A DNA stretch of 64,000 bases, from positions 9,486,001-9,550,000 of the forward strand of contig OZ020489.1 of NCBI GenBank assembly GCA_963971405.1, given 5' to 3'. The translations under genes and the position numbers were made by a program. Position 1 is the stretch's first letter. Each line of letters starts with the position of its first letter. Below the pieces are notes generated by a model. The model had not been told where the DNA came from, did not search any database, and saw nothing but the letters and a program-made list of their open reading frames with translations. This document shows positions 31,401 through 42,399 of the stretch, piece after piece. This stretch comes from Psococerastis gibbosa (lineage: Eukaryota; Arthropoda; Insecta; Psocodea; Psocidae).

Positions 31401-34400
31401 TGGGCAAACTCAGATTTGCTTACCATTGACATTCTAACAGGCGTTAGCTCGACTTAAAGGGAACGAGTCAATTGTTCCTTTTAGTTATCTATTTATTTTA
31501 GGACTTCTTATATCCCCAGGCCTACTTATAGTATATATATGGATCCCTTGTCCAATGCCAACGACCCCACAGATTTCGAACATTATTTGTATTGTTTCCG
31601 TATGAATTTTTGGTCATTGGCAAACAAAATTTTCAGATTGAACTGAACAACCGTTTTAGCATACTTTCTCAACGAGATCCGGAAGACAGCTTAGAGTCCG
31701 ACTGGCAAGAGGTAAAAGAGGCTGTAAAACAAACAGCAGACAAAGTACTAGGAAAAAGGCGGAAAAGAAAGAAAGCCTGGTTTAACCAAGTCTGTGAAAA
31801 CGCTGTCACTCAGAGAAAGAGGGCATACCTAGTTTTCTTAGCGGACAGCGTAAAGCGAGAAGAGTATCATGAAACTAGGAGAGTCACTGCATCTATCCTG
31901 AGAAGGGAGAAAAGAAGGTACCTCAACAATAAGGTCGATGAAATTGAAATTAATAGGATCGCGAACAATGGCAGGGAAATGTATAGAACCATACGGGTGA
32001 TGCGGGGCCAATATCAATCAATCCCCACTATCCGAAACCAAGCAGGAGATCTGCTAAGTAACCCTACCGAGGCTCTCACCCAATGGCGAACATATTTTAA
32101 CGAGCTACTGAATGGGGACGTGGGTACGGACAATCATGAGTCCGCCAGGTACCAGACTGCAGAACCTTTTACACCCGAACCATCTATAAATGAAGTAAGA
32201 GACGCCATGAATAGACTGAAAAACAATAAAGCGTCTGGAGTCGATAACATCCCGGCAGAATTATTGAAGAACGGTGGAGAAACCCTAACCACGAGAATGC
32301 ATTGCTTACTCCTAAAAATTTGGCACAAGGAAAAGATCCCAGACGAATGGAAAGAGTCCATAATCACTCCTGTCTTTAAAAAGGGGGACAAGTCCCAATG
32401 TTGTAACTATAGAGGGATATCACTCCTGGCGACAGGATACAAAGTACTATCCAACGTGCTGTTGTATCGCCTCACACCGTATGCTGAAGAAATCTTAGGA
32501 GATTATCAAACAGGTTTTCGACGAAACCGATCAACTACGGACCAACTTTTCACTATCAGACAGATTCTCGAAAAATCCTGGGAATACGGTGGTGAGGTAC
32601 ACAACCTATTCGTCGATTTTTGCAAGGCCTACGACTCCATACAACGTCAGAAGATGTGGGAAATCCTAGAGGAATTTGGCATCCCAAAAAAACTACGCAC
32701 AATGGCGAAAATCTGTGTCGACGGATCACGAGCTAGGATCAAGGTGGATGGCAAGCTCTCAGACCCCTTCGAAGTACTCACGGGAGTAAAACAAGGAGAT
32801 GGCCTATCACCATTATTATTCAACCTGGTCCTAGAAAAGGCGGTAAGACGCGCTATACAAACACCGGGCGGGATCGACATGGGAGTAAAGATTAAATTTC
32901 TCGGGTATGCTGACGATCTGAACGTCATGGCAGAGGCAAAAGAAGAAGCCGAGACCACAGTGAAAGCCCTTGAAGAAGAAGCTCTGAAGCTAGGTCTAAA
33001 AATAAACGTTGAAAAAACCAAGTACCTATTAGTGGGAAGAGACCAAGATACCTGCACAGGTCGCTTTGAAAGAGTGCAAGATTTCAAATACCTTGGGTCC
33101 ATCATCACGTCCGACAACAAGATCAGTCAAGACGTTCTTAACAGAATTAAATCAGCCAATGTAGCTTTCTTCCAAACAAGAGCACTATTCTCGACTCGGA
33201 TTCTATCATGAACAACAAAGATCAGGCTTTACAAGACGCTAATCCTACCTGTCCTTATATATGGTGGTGAAGCATGGGCCCTGACAAAGAAAGAATCAAG
33301 AGCGTTGGCTGTTTTCGAGAACAAGATGTTACGGAGAATATTCGGAAGAGTTTTTGAAAACAACAGTTGGAGAATCCGAACGAACGAAGAAATCCACCAA
33401 CTCTTCGGCTCGCCAGACGTCACACAAATACTACGAAGCAGAAGGCTCCAGTGGATGGGACACGTCGTCCGTATGCCAGCGGATAGAACAGCACAAGCAG
33501 TATGGATGGCATGTCCCAACAGAAGAAGACCTTTGGGGCGTCCGAGACGACGCTATGGCGACCAGCTAAACGAAGATATACAGGAAGTTGGCCTTCGGGC
33601 CGATAATTGGTGTGATCTGGCGAAGGACAGGATCCGGTGGCGTGGTGTTGTGAATGCGGCCAAAAGTCCCCCAGGGCTGACAGCGCCAACTTAAGTCAAG
33701 GCAAACTGCTATACGTTCGTGATGTCAACCTACACCGGCTACAAGCGATAATGGACAAGCTGCGACAAGCTTACCATTGACGCAATGAAACAGGTACAGA
33801 TACGAGTCTCTAATGTATATTTAATAATTTGAATATTTCAGGTGACAAAATATACATAAGTGTACAAAGTACACTGCGCATTCTTTCCTACACATTTCAT
33901 ATTTTACTTGTTTCAGATCAACGAAATCTGGGAATGTCCATGAGAGTGGAACGATCGTCGTTAGATCAAGTCAAGAAAAGATTTGAAGTCAATAAAAAGA
34001 AACTTGAAGAAAAGAAGAAAGATTATGATATTGAATCTAGAGTGACTGAGTTGAAGGAGGAAGAAGAGAAATTGAAAGAATACAGGTTAGTTAAATTAAA
34101 AGAATCATTCAATTCTCTGCTGAACAGAGTAAAGGGTAGTAGTAAGTAGCAAATATTCAGCCAAAAATGTTAGTCCGGCAGATTATCCTGGTTGCACTTG
34201 ATCCTCTGTAATTATGTGATGTTCACCGACAAGATTTATATGCTTGGATTGGCACAGCAAGAGACAAGAGTCTTAAAGGAACATGCAATGGACAGATAAT
34301 TTATTGTTGGCCCGGTCCCACCACGATTCAAAATAATATTATGAGGAACAGTGGAGGCACGCTATATAATGGAACATGGGAGTGGCGCCCATCCGCTGGC

Positions 34401-34748
34401 AAAAGATAAACATAATGTTGGTGCCCCAACTTTCTCATGCAGTGCATCTAGAATGCCGCGTCTAGAGTAATATATGGTCTGAGGCTGAGACCATATGAGT
34501 ATCTAAAGCCATACTTACACAACGATCACGTCTTATTAATTTATTATTCAAAATTACGGGAGATTAATTCTCTCAAAATTATAATTTATTCACTGTCTTT
34601 TTGGTTAATTTTCAGGAAGGAGCAAAAGAGGGGGCGGAAACGTGCTTTGGATGAGGAGAGGGAAGAGGCGTCGGGCGGGGGGAGTGACAAGGATGCGATG
34701 GCGGCCATCATGGGATTCTCCGGGTTTGGAGCGTCAAAAAAGAAATAA
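28484..34748 (+). CDS. ZMAT2: ZMAT2 (Snu23): U4/U6.U5 tri-snRNP zinc-finger protein
   Basis: Exons: 28484-28498, 30397-30691, 33917-34085, 34616-34748. Phases agree, giving 203 aa (human ZMAT2 is 199 aa). The protein has an RKWDKDHY N-terminal block, then DYRVDLESKLGKSVVITK, and a U1-type C2H2 finger with C82, C85, H98 and H104 ([20 protein letters not shown]). The conserved block RNLGMSMRVERSSLDQVKKR follows, then a charged coiled coil and the terminal MGFSGFGASKK. Snu23 joins the spliceosome with the tri-snRNP near the 5' splice site before activation and acts in the nucleus. Exon 1 encodes only MASSS and ends at a consensus donor (AGT|GTAAGT). Intron 1 holds LINE fragments and intron 2 holds a large LINE body, both in sense orientation. 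A candidate AATAAA is at 34871. Confidence 0.96.
29222..29610 (+). pseudogene. LINE RNase H / C-terminal fragment
   Basis: The frame from about 29242 gives VLQWFPGNKDVDGLARGMEQ, a decayed form of the RNase H C-terminal motif (V.WIPGH.GI.GNE.AD.LA). Near 29540-29605 a second piece reads like CPLCD...DRKHL..CPAL, the usual end of such LINEs. Frames are broken. It sits in ZMAT2 intron 1. Confidence 0.6.
29619..30262 (+). pseudogene. LINE RT C-terminal fragment with TGAT-type tail
   Basis: A 168-aa open frame (29619-30125) reads TYYALFHSHINYGILLWGHS, LLLQKKAVRIVASSGWRDHC and YNALPISLTN, the C-terminal RT region of jockey/CR1-type LINEs. A short 3'UTR and a run of ATTG/TTGA repeats (about 30237-30262) follow, a typical LINE tail. 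The 5' end is truncated against another LINE fragment. Confidence 0.85.
30700..31190 (-). repeat. Repeat family A, minus-strand copy
   Basis: Reverse-complement copy of the family at 6660-7125 (AGACTCACTCCCCCCGCCAG, GTGTGCACAGTGTTGGCAGG, CCAAGTGGTTCGGAATCCAC). It sits in ZMAT2 intron 2. Confidence 0.7.
31541..31625 (+). repeat. Left half of the repeat split by the LINE
   Basis: Matches 4390-4480 (CCTTGTCCAATGCCAACGAC ... CATTGGCAAAC). The right half resumes at 33703 with GGCAAACTGCTATACGTTCG. Confidence 0.75.
31626..33702 (+). pseudogene. LINE reverse transcriptase with one in-frame stop (5'-truncated)
   Basis: One frame runs from about 31626 to a stop at 33692-33694, broken only by TGA at 33209-33211. 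It lacks the endonuclease domain. Motifs include NNKASGVDNIPAELL, YRGISLLATGYKVLSNVLL, FVDFCKAYDSIQRQ, GVKQGDGLSPLLFN and the catalytic GYADDLNVMAEAK, then KTKYLLVGRD and YLGSIITSDN. After the stop come IRLYKTLILPVLIYGGEAW, MLRRIFGR, LQWMGHVVRMPADR and GRPRRRYGDQL. This is an endonuclease/RT-type LINE, RTE-like by its C-terminus; the clade is not certain. The host repeat is interrupted at GGCAAAC (31619-31625 and 33703-33709). The open frame can be extended upstream to an ATG at 31592, but those first ~11 codons belong to the host repeat. Confidence 0.88.
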
Positions 34749-35815
34749 TAGGTGCGATACTTGTATATATTTACCACCATTCCACTCTCGTCCGTAATAT
34801 GTGCTAGAGTATTGGCTATGTAGCATTTCATTTGTCTAGAGTTCTATATAGGAGAGATGGGACATTTATAAATAAACAATAGCTTTATTTTTAGCTGAGA
34901 CCACCCTAGCGGAGTTAGGGCCATAAACTAAATAAGCACTCACACAAGCATGGGGCGGTTCTAATAAATCCTAGCCTATATTATATTTGAAAATCGATGC
35001 TCCTTGAGTCGAATCCTGAAGACAGTTAGGATATTTTTCAAATTTCTGGTGCCCACATCTACTAAACACTTCAAAATAACAACAAAATCAATACCGTTAG
35101 GGCTTCAAGGTATGCTCTTATTGACTGAAACTTTGATCCAAGAAGATGTGGCCGGTGACAACAGATATTCAAAAATATTCGTGGTGGCAGGGAATGTTCC
35201 ATTTATTCTATATAAAATTGTAATACACACTATGAACTAAGAGTTTGCGTAACATAAAACGCGGAATCCGAAGTACTTGGGTAGTCTCTATTCTTAATAA
35301 CAACGCAATAGTTCCCTTCAGCTGACGGGACTTAGTTTGCAGCTTCAACAGAAGCCGATCATGTAGTGGCGTTTAAATTATTTAAAATACTAAATCTTCC
35401 CACTGTAAAACATTACAAATTCATGAAGCAGCCCTTTGTTTTACCAGGATACATTGATGGCATCTATAGCACAGACAATGAAGCAGCTAAAATTTGTTAA
35501 GAAGTCTGAGCGGGTGGTTCTCGCCTTACTTTACTTTTTCGTGTCCAAGCGCGTCCAAAACTGGGCGAAATTCATAGCCGCCACATTGGCCTCCATTGGT
35601 TCTCGCCACTAGCCCATTACAGTCTAAATTAAGCTTTTAAGATGGCCAGGGACCCAGGTTTAAGAGCGTACGCCTTACTCGCTTGTCAGCCCTGTCTGTA
35701 GGATTGTTTATTTGCCTCATTTTAATTTTTTTTTATGTTATAACCCTACAACCTGGAAACGCTTCTTTTGCCATTTTCACCGCTATTGGCAATTCTTAGC
35801 TTATGGTTCTTCTTC
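34749..35815. other. Spacer after ZMAT2
   Basis: It holds a half copy of the AGAGATGGGAC MITE (34843-34870), a SINE family 1 fragment (about 34888-34925, minus) and a LINE 3' tail (TTACTTTACTTTTTCGTGTC, 35525-35550, minus). No gene is seen. Confidence 0.55.
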
Positions 35816-36560
35816 TTCTGGGGCCTTAATCTCAGCGATTGGCTGGTATCAACTCTCTGCATAACTCCCTCCAGCTCTCTTGGTCCTGCGCTTTCTTCAG
35901 CTCTTGGTACGTTTTAGCTCCTGCATCCTCCTTCAGTTGATGCATGAATTCCTTCTCTTCTATCGGTTCCTTCCACTGTGCCCTCACGATGGTCTGTACC
36001 AGATTTTCTTGCCTTAACAAATACCCTACCCATTCTGCTCTTCTACTTTTTATATGAGGCAGCAGCTGTCTTCATCAATAGCCTTTTTTTCATTAGTCAC
36101 GTAGTCCCTCCAGCAGCTGATCATGGCGATTTGGTATTATTATAATACCGGGGTTTGTTCAATTGTTTTAAACAAATGAGTGCAACATGCGCGGGAAATT
36201 CAAATTGATAAATTAATATTTTTGATGAGTTTTCAATTTTTTTCTCCCTTAGATGTAGACCTACATATTAATTAAAATTCTTATTATATTTCAAAATTCG
36301 TTTTTTATTAGTATTTCCTTCAATTCTCGAAGAATGCAACCATTCTCTTGTATTCTAATTTATTAATTTGAATTTCCCGCGCATATTTTAACACCGTCAC
36401 GTGATTCCTTACTTCTGCGGTATTAGATAATAAACCCCGGTATTATAATAATACCAAGTCGCCATGATCGGGTTGCTGCTCATCCGAAGCATCTTTCTAT
36501 AACACCACGTTTCAAACGCTTCGAGCCTCTTCAGTTCCTTATCTGCTATAGGCTAGGTTT
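35816..36560 (-). pseudogene. LINE C-terminal fragment split by a MITE
   Basis: Minus-strand reading gives RLEAFETWCYRKMLR (36545-36480), then after the MITE a degenerate RDYVTNEK continuation and EEKEFMHQLKEDAGAKTY (36060-35830). This order is that of RTE-like LINE C-termini. Stops and frameshifts are present. Confidence 0.65.
36114..36479. mobile_element. MITE with GATCATGGCGATTTGG ends, copy 2
   Basis: The left arm GATCATGGCGATTTGGTATT runs on through ATAATACCGGGGTTT; the right arm is its reverse complement. It is inserted into the LINE fragment above and is related to 16491-16820. Confidence 0.8.
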
Positions 36561-37131
36561 CACATTCTATTTTATTATCGTTGTTTTTTTCTAACCCTAA
36601 ATGTAAGCCCTGGTTATTGGATTGGCAAAGGTAAAGTAAAATTCAGCAATGGTGATCGGATACAAATTTTTGTAATACAGGATAATTTACCATGAGTACA
36701 ATAATATAAATATCTAAGCTGTACACAATACAACGGTGGACTGATTATAAAGTACAAGAAGAGTGGATGCGAAGTTAAGAACATAACGTGTAATGGAGTA
36801 TACAAGTGATTTTTTCTGGCCTATCCATTCGAAACTAGATTTTTTTTAAACATAAATAATTATTAATATTAGATCAATTCACATTTTAAATTGATTTTTT
36901 CAGAATCCTTCTGTCTCTAGCACTTTTATACCCCATTAAACTTGCAATAAAATACGCCAATGCCTAAACAGTTTTATTATTACGAAATTTGTAAAATGGA
37001 TCTTTGCCTTCTTTCTTGTATTATAGATCTACTAATGAAATTACTGTATTTTTGAATTGACCCTTTACAGATAGAAAAAAAGCTTCACCTCTCAATGGCT
37101 ACATACAAAGTAATATAAATCCATGTACGTA
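36561..37131. other. Spacer left of the BEL/Pao element
   Basis: AT-rich. I see no gene or clear repeat. Confidence 0.4.
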
Positions 37132-37136
37132 TAGCT

Positions 37137-37770
37137 TGTGGTTTTCTGCGATAGCTCAGTACAATAAAATAAGTACCTAACTCACAACAGGGGCGTATCC
37201 TAATAAGCTAATAACTAAGAACTCCAAATTACGCTCCTGAAGGTTTAGGTACCTATGAAAATAGAGTGGACTGTATGAAAATAATTATGAATTGGTAAGA
37301 AAGGAAGAGAATAAGCCTACCGTACTCTGCTTACTCGGTGGTGAAGGTGTAGTACAGTAGGTAGACCTATTATAAAATGTAATGTATAGTGTGGTGCTGT
37401 AAAGTGTCTGGGTGTATGTGTTTTGAGTGAATAGGCTACGCTACTTATCTACTACCGGAGTCCGTGGCTTGCAAAGTATCCGCAGGAATCTCGGCAGGGG
37501 CGAGCACAATAAACACTGTTTAATATAAAGAATAATAACACAAACAAGAAAACACTACAACCACAACTATAATAAATTAATGTAAATAACAATAGCTATA
37601 TAATTAAATAAATATACAACCTATTGGAGCCGATACAATATTGAGACTGAATTCACTAACTGTAAAATGCGGGGATGAGTACTTGTGTACCTACCCGATT
37701 TAGGGTAAGGTACCTGCGACAACAACCCGCAACTATATTTAGCTTGTGCAATGCGAGGCATTCACGGACA
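37137..37770 (-). repeat. 3' LTR of the BEL/Pao element
   Basis: 634 bp, TG...CA ends, identical by eye to the partner at 42400-43033. Confidence 0.93.
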
Positions 37771-38009
37771 TACCGCCAGCCTTGCAAGGCACTTGCAAAA
37801 GGTAAACAAATAAAGAAATATATAAAAATATACATATATACTATATGCAATCTTAAGCATATTAAAGCTTAAAAGAATGAAATGAAATGCACTATGCAAA
37901 CTAAAATTAAAACAATTTGGCGAAGTATTAATGTAGGTAATGTTACGATATGCACTACTAAAGCTAAAATTAAAATACAAAATTTTAATACTAATAAAAT
38001 TAAGGCACC

Positions 38010-41000
38010 CTACTTTTGAAATGGCAGGGGCAAAAATTTGTTTACAGGGCCCAAATGCAGTTGTAAAATCCGGGAAAATACACGATGTAGTCTCATCGGA
38101 AAGCTAAACCGGACGACAAAACGTTTGTCGAAATCATTTTGCGGTGAAGACAACAATGTCATAGTCTTTTCCGCTTTTAAATTTGGTATATCATAACAAA
38201 ACGGAGGTGTCTTGGGCCATACGCTAGGTACTTGCAACAAAAGGGGAGGATCAGGCCACCGTTGCACATAGTTCAGCGGCTGTTCTGGGCCTAGACCTCG
38301 GGAAGCTGGATCAGCACCGTTAAATTGAGAGCCAATGAAACGCCAATCTTCAATTTTAGCTTTACTCAAAATAATTGGAATACAATTGGCCAAAAATAAT
38401 TTCAGCTTAGTTACACCTAAGCGCAACCACGACAACACAATAGTGCTATCTGTGCAAAAATAGGTTCGCTGCATCGGTAATTCGTTAAGAAAATTCATAC
38501 ATCTGTATATATTAACGAGCAAATCAGCTGCCTGTAGCTCAGTTTTCGAGACTGTCAAGCGCGATTTGAATTTTGCGGGCATGGTTCTACCTTTTGCCCT
38601 CATCAGGGTCATAGTAGCGTGACCCTCATAAACACAACAAATATAAATGGCGACGCCATAGCCAGTAGACGAACTGTCTGAAAAGCAATATAGCTCAAGT
38701 TTTGGGCAACCAAAACAGTCTATTAGACGTGGAATACGTAGGCCTAATTCCTGTAAAAATGGAAGACCATCCATAAGAATTTGCCATTCTTTCCGCAAGT
38801 TTTCGTCGAAAACTGCATCCCAATCAATGCCAATTTCCCATAATTTGCAGAGAAAGTGTCTGGTTTTTCCAGTAAAAGTGGCAAGTAGTCCCATAATGTC
38901 ATAACGACATGCAATAAAGCTTAGGACTCCGCGCTTGGTATATACATAATTAAACTCAGTGACTCGATACATAAAAATATCTTTCGCTGAAGTCCAAAAT
39001 AGACCGAATACCTTAATTACAGCCTTTTTGCCATGTAGATCAGTGTCTTCACATTGATCACGCGGTAGATTGAACAAAAGGCTGTGGTGTGAACTTCCAA
39101 ATTTTTGGAGTTCAAAGCCACCTTTGCGCAGCAAATCGTTGACAGCAAATCGGATTTCGTCATCGCTGCCGTCTAAACTGGTAATTAAATCTTCAACATA
39201 TAGCTGAGTCAGCGAAATGTTGGTACCTCTTCGGAAATTAACGCTCTCGTCAGCAATGAACTGCTTTATAGTTCGCTGTGCTAAAAATGCACTAGGTGCC
39301 ATGCTGAATAGCACACGAGTGAACTCAAGTTCCTCAGAACCACCATCAGGTGCAGGCCTCCACAAAATATGCTGATAACACCTATCAGCAGGAGCAATCA
39401 CAACCTGATTGTACATTTTTCTAATGTCGGGTATCAAACCAACACTTCTTTCTTTGAAAGACAATAACTCATCGCAAATATCAGTTTGCAATGCTGGTCC
39501 CGTCAGCAATTGAGGATTCAGAGAGTTGCCATTCTTGTCGAGGCAACTGGCATTCATAACGGGCCGCAAACGAGTACAACTACTGGACCGTTTGATAACC
39601 GAATGATGAGGTAACATATACTTTGAAACGGTTCTAGCCTTTTCTAGAATACCGCTTTCAAGATAGTCAGCAAAAAAATTCCGATACAATTTAAATTTCT
39701 CGGGCTCCTTGCATAGCCTACTTTCTAATGAAAGCAGACTCTTAAGGGGTGAAAAGTTATTTTTCACTAATGGGACAGCATTTGGCTTAAAGGGTAGTCG
39801 TACCTCATTTCTGCCGTCAGCTCTACATACTGTAGTTTGTGAGTAAATATCCTCAGCCAGCTGTTCATCAGCAGAAAGTGGTATGGACTTAGGACCTTCT
39901 CCAATCTCACATAACCGCTCAACATCCTCAGTTAAATCCTGGTCTACACTTAGACCTAAAAGTGACACGGAAGCTTCGTCAGCAGTCGTACTTCCCAGTA
40001 GCACGTAACCCAACTGAGTCCACTGCGCCGTTAGCCCACCCAACCTGAGTAGAGGCTTGGAATCGCTTAAAATAGAGGAGTAGACTCTGGCTCCCAGTAG
40101 AATGTCTACGTTAGCAGGTTTATAAAAAAGGGGATCAGCCAAGGCTATATCACCTAAATGGCCACTTATATCAGAAGTGACGGGTCGAGAAGGAAGATTC
40201 CCGCAGATTTGGGGAAGAACCAAAGCCTCAATCTTTTGCTTAAAATGGGGATTAACAGTTGATTCAATGGTAAAGATAACCCTTCCTTTGGTCTTAGTTG
40301 TTCCGGCAATACCTCGAATGAGAGTTTTGTCGTAAAACCGCTTGCAACCAAGTTGTGAAGCAGCCTTTTCTGTTATAAAACTAAGATGGCTTCCATTGTC
40401 AATTACAGTACGCATTGAAAACCCATGAATAGTGACTACAGCCGTAGCCAATAGAGCCTGTGGACCGGATGCCACCAATGCACTAGCTGGCTCCTCATAA
40501 GTTGTAGGAGTCTGGCGGTGCCCTAAAGAGGTACTATTGTTAGTAGGCCTTTGCTTTCGGTCCAAAGTAGAAGAACCGCCTTTGCGGCACAATAGACTAT
40601 TGTGCTGATTATCTCCATCAGAGCAATTTCGACACAAAAATTCAACAGGGCATTCAGCGGCCGAATGCTGAGTGCTGTTGAGGCATTTTGCACACAATTT
40701 TATTTCTAAAGCTTTTTCCCATCGTTTGGGAACAGTCAGCTTCAAAAGTTGCTGACACCGGTATGCAGGGTGGGACCCATTGCAAACCGGGCATTTCTTG
40801 CTGATTGGACGCACTGCTTTACGAGCATTGGCAGAGTCCGCAGGGTCCACCAAAAGAGCCGATTTAGGCTTGAAAGTGCTTAGGCTAGCTTTCAAAGGTT
40901 TGGCTATAACCTTATCTAGGTCGGAAGCTTGTACCTTTGCCTGTAAAAATTTTATTAGGTCATGTACGTTGCATAACGCCTTAATGTCTTTAAGTTGATG

Positions 41001-41852
41001 GTCAAATGCCCTACGGGTTTGAACATCAATTTTAGCGTAGAGCGCTTGAAAGAAGACAAATTCCGTTAAATCTTTAATTTGCATTTTATCTAATGCGCTA
41101 ATTGAATTCCGAAAAGTCTGAATTAAATTGCTTAAATCAGCGCTGCTCCGCCCAGACGCAAGGGGAGAGCAATTGAGCATGTTGCTGACCATGGTCGATG
41201 CCTTAAGCCTTTTATTTTCAAAATGCGATTTTAAACAATTCAATGCCAACGCGTAATTCGCATCGCATATTGGCAAGAACTCACTAATTAAGGCTTTGGC
41301 GTCATGCCCTAAGCTGCTTATAAGGTAATGGAATTTAACGGTAGGTGTCCAAGACGCACTACTGTTGACTAAGCTGTCAAAAACTGCATACCACATGTCA
41401 AAATTGTGGCTTTCAAGAGTAGGGATTTCAATTGGCTTTAATAAGTTTGGCCCTAAGCCACAAGCTGGGCTGGAATAATTTGACACAGTTCCCTTATCCA
41501 TGCCATCAATGGCCAAAATGTGCACTTCATCACAAAGATTATAAAATTCCTCACGCTCCGCTTCAACCGATATGCGGCTGGAGGTGGAACTTCCGGAATT
41601 GATATCCATCAGTTCAGACTCTATAGATTCGAATTGAGTGACCAATCCTTCAGCACGCTGAGATTTGATCTTTAGAGCTCCGGGCGTGAGAGATGTGGTG
41701 CATTTTAAATATGCTAAAATTGACTTAACGTCATTAATAATCATTGACCGTTTGTGAAGCAAAATTTGTAGCCTACTACAATTAGACGCATCAGGGTCAC
41801 TTCTAACGGTTCGCCTTCTTGTCGGTGCCATTTCCGCAATAAATGAACCCAC
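38010..41852 (-). CDS. BEL/Pao polyprotein: gag - protease - RT - RNase H, no integrase
   Basis: A single 1280-aa frame. Residues 1-~330 are the gag-like region (DUF1759 type). A Cys/His block spans ~355-425 (CPVCNGSHPAYRC, LCRNC). The retropepsin-like region (DUF1758 type) follows with VIDNGSHLSFITEKAASQLG. The RT has motif A in PDIRKMYNQVVIAPADR and the catalytic loop LYVEDLITS. RNase H has FSDSSSTGYG, KTELQAADLL, FCTDSTIVLSW and GADPASRG. The protein ends soon after RNase H; autonomous BEL/Pao polyproteins carry a zinc-binding integrase here and reach roughly 1700-2000 aa. Two active-site departures are visible: D-N-G instead of D-S/T-G in the protease (40392-40400) and Glu in place of the first Asp of the YxDD loop (codon 39192-39194). 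The frame has no stops, which fits recent insertion. Confidence 0.95.
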   Translation of the reverse strand: MGSFIAEMAPTRRRTVRSDPDASNCSRLQILLHKRSMIINDVKSILAYLKCTTSLTPGALKIKSQRAEGLVTQFESIESELMDINSGSSTSSRISVEAEREEFYNLCDEVHILAIDGMDKGTVSNYSSPACGLGPNLLKPIEIPTLESHNFDMWYAVFDSLVNSSASWTPTVKFHYLISSLGHDAKALISEFLPICDANYALALNCLKSHFENKRLKASTMVSNMLNCSPLASGRSSADLSNLIQTFRNSISALDKMQIKDLTEFVFFQALYAKIDVQTRRAFDHQLKDIKALCNVHDLIKFLQAKVQASDLDKVIAKPLKASLSTFKPKSALLVDPADSANARKAVRPISKKCPVCNGSHPAYRCQQLLKLTVPKRWEKALEIKLCAKCLNSTQHSAAECPVEFLCRNCSDGDNQHNSLLCRKGGSSTLDRKQRPTNNSTSLGHRQTPTTYEEPASALVASGPQALLATAVVTIHGFSMRTVIDNGSHLSFITEKAASQLGCKRFYDKTLIRGIAGTTKTKGRVIFTIESTVNPHFKQKIEALVLPQICGNLPSRPVTSDISGHLGDIALADPLFYKPANVDILLGARVYSSILSDSKPLLRLGGLTAQWTQLGYVLLGSTTADEASVSLLGLSVDQDLTEDVERLCEIGEGPKSIPLSADEQLAEDIYSQTTVCRADGRNEVRLPFKPNAVPLVKNNFSPLKSLLSLESRLCKEPEKFKLYRNFFADYLESGILEKARTVSKYMLPHHSVIKRSSSCTRLRPVMNASCLDKNGNSLNPQLLTGPALQTDICDELLSFKERSVGLIPDIRKMYNQVVIAPADRCYQHILWRPAPDGGSEELEFTRVLFSMAPSAFLAQRTIKQFIADESVNFRRGTNISLTQLYVEDLITSLDGSDDEIRFAVNDLLRKGGFELQKFGSSHHSLLFNLPRDQCEDTDLHGKKAVIKVFGLFWTSAKDIFMYRVTEFNYVYTKRGVLSFIACRYDIMGLLATFTGKTRHFLCKLWEIGIDWDAVFDENLRKEWQILMDGLPFLQELGLRIPRLIDCFGCPKLELYCFSDSSSTGYGVAIYICCVYEGHATMTLMRAKGRTMPAKFKSRLTVSKTELQAADLLVNIYRCMNFLNELPMQRTYFCTDSTIVLSWLRLGVTKLKLFLANCIPIILSKAKIEDWRFIGSQFNGADPASRGLGPEQPLNYVQRWPDPPLLLQVPSVWPKTPPFCYDIPNLKAEKTMTLLSSPQNDFDKRFVVRFSFPMRLHRVFSRILQLHLGPVNKFLPLPFQK

Positions 41853-42399
41853 AATTCACAAAAGGGAACCTAACGGGACAGGCTATACTCAATCCCCTAT
41901 TTGCACAACACAATGACTATGACACCATAAATTGACCCAAATGTCAGTTCAATAATAGAAACCGTATAGTATCGGTACCATGTAATGGTGTCTTAACAAT
42001 AAAGACCCTAAAACCTGCCAATTCCAAAAAAATCCCCCTAAAAGTATCTATTGAAAGAGGGTGACGAGAAGGTCAGATCCAGGTACCAGTCCTTGGGTAG
42101 TAATATCCCCACGACCAATATAACGGTTACCGTTATACCATGCTCTATAACATAGGCTACTACAGATTCTAATAGGCTCAATGCCAATAATTAAATATAA
42201 AATTATAATAAAATATAATATTGTATTATATCGTAATGCCTACGAAAATAATAATATATCAACCTTATCTAAGAGCTGATAGTTGCGAATTGTTGCGCCA
42301 GGTATGTAAATGCAGAACTGGACAATAGCATAAAACAATCGGGGCTAGAAGTAAGGTGTAAAAAGACAAAAGAAAGAACTATCCGGCTCGAAGGACCAA

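Noticed and set aside
32134-33120. Minus-strand open frames of 85-157 aa
   Set aside because: Antisense shadows of the LINE RT.
40780-40998. 72-aa + strand frame
   Set aside because: Antisense shadow of the BEL/Pao gag region.
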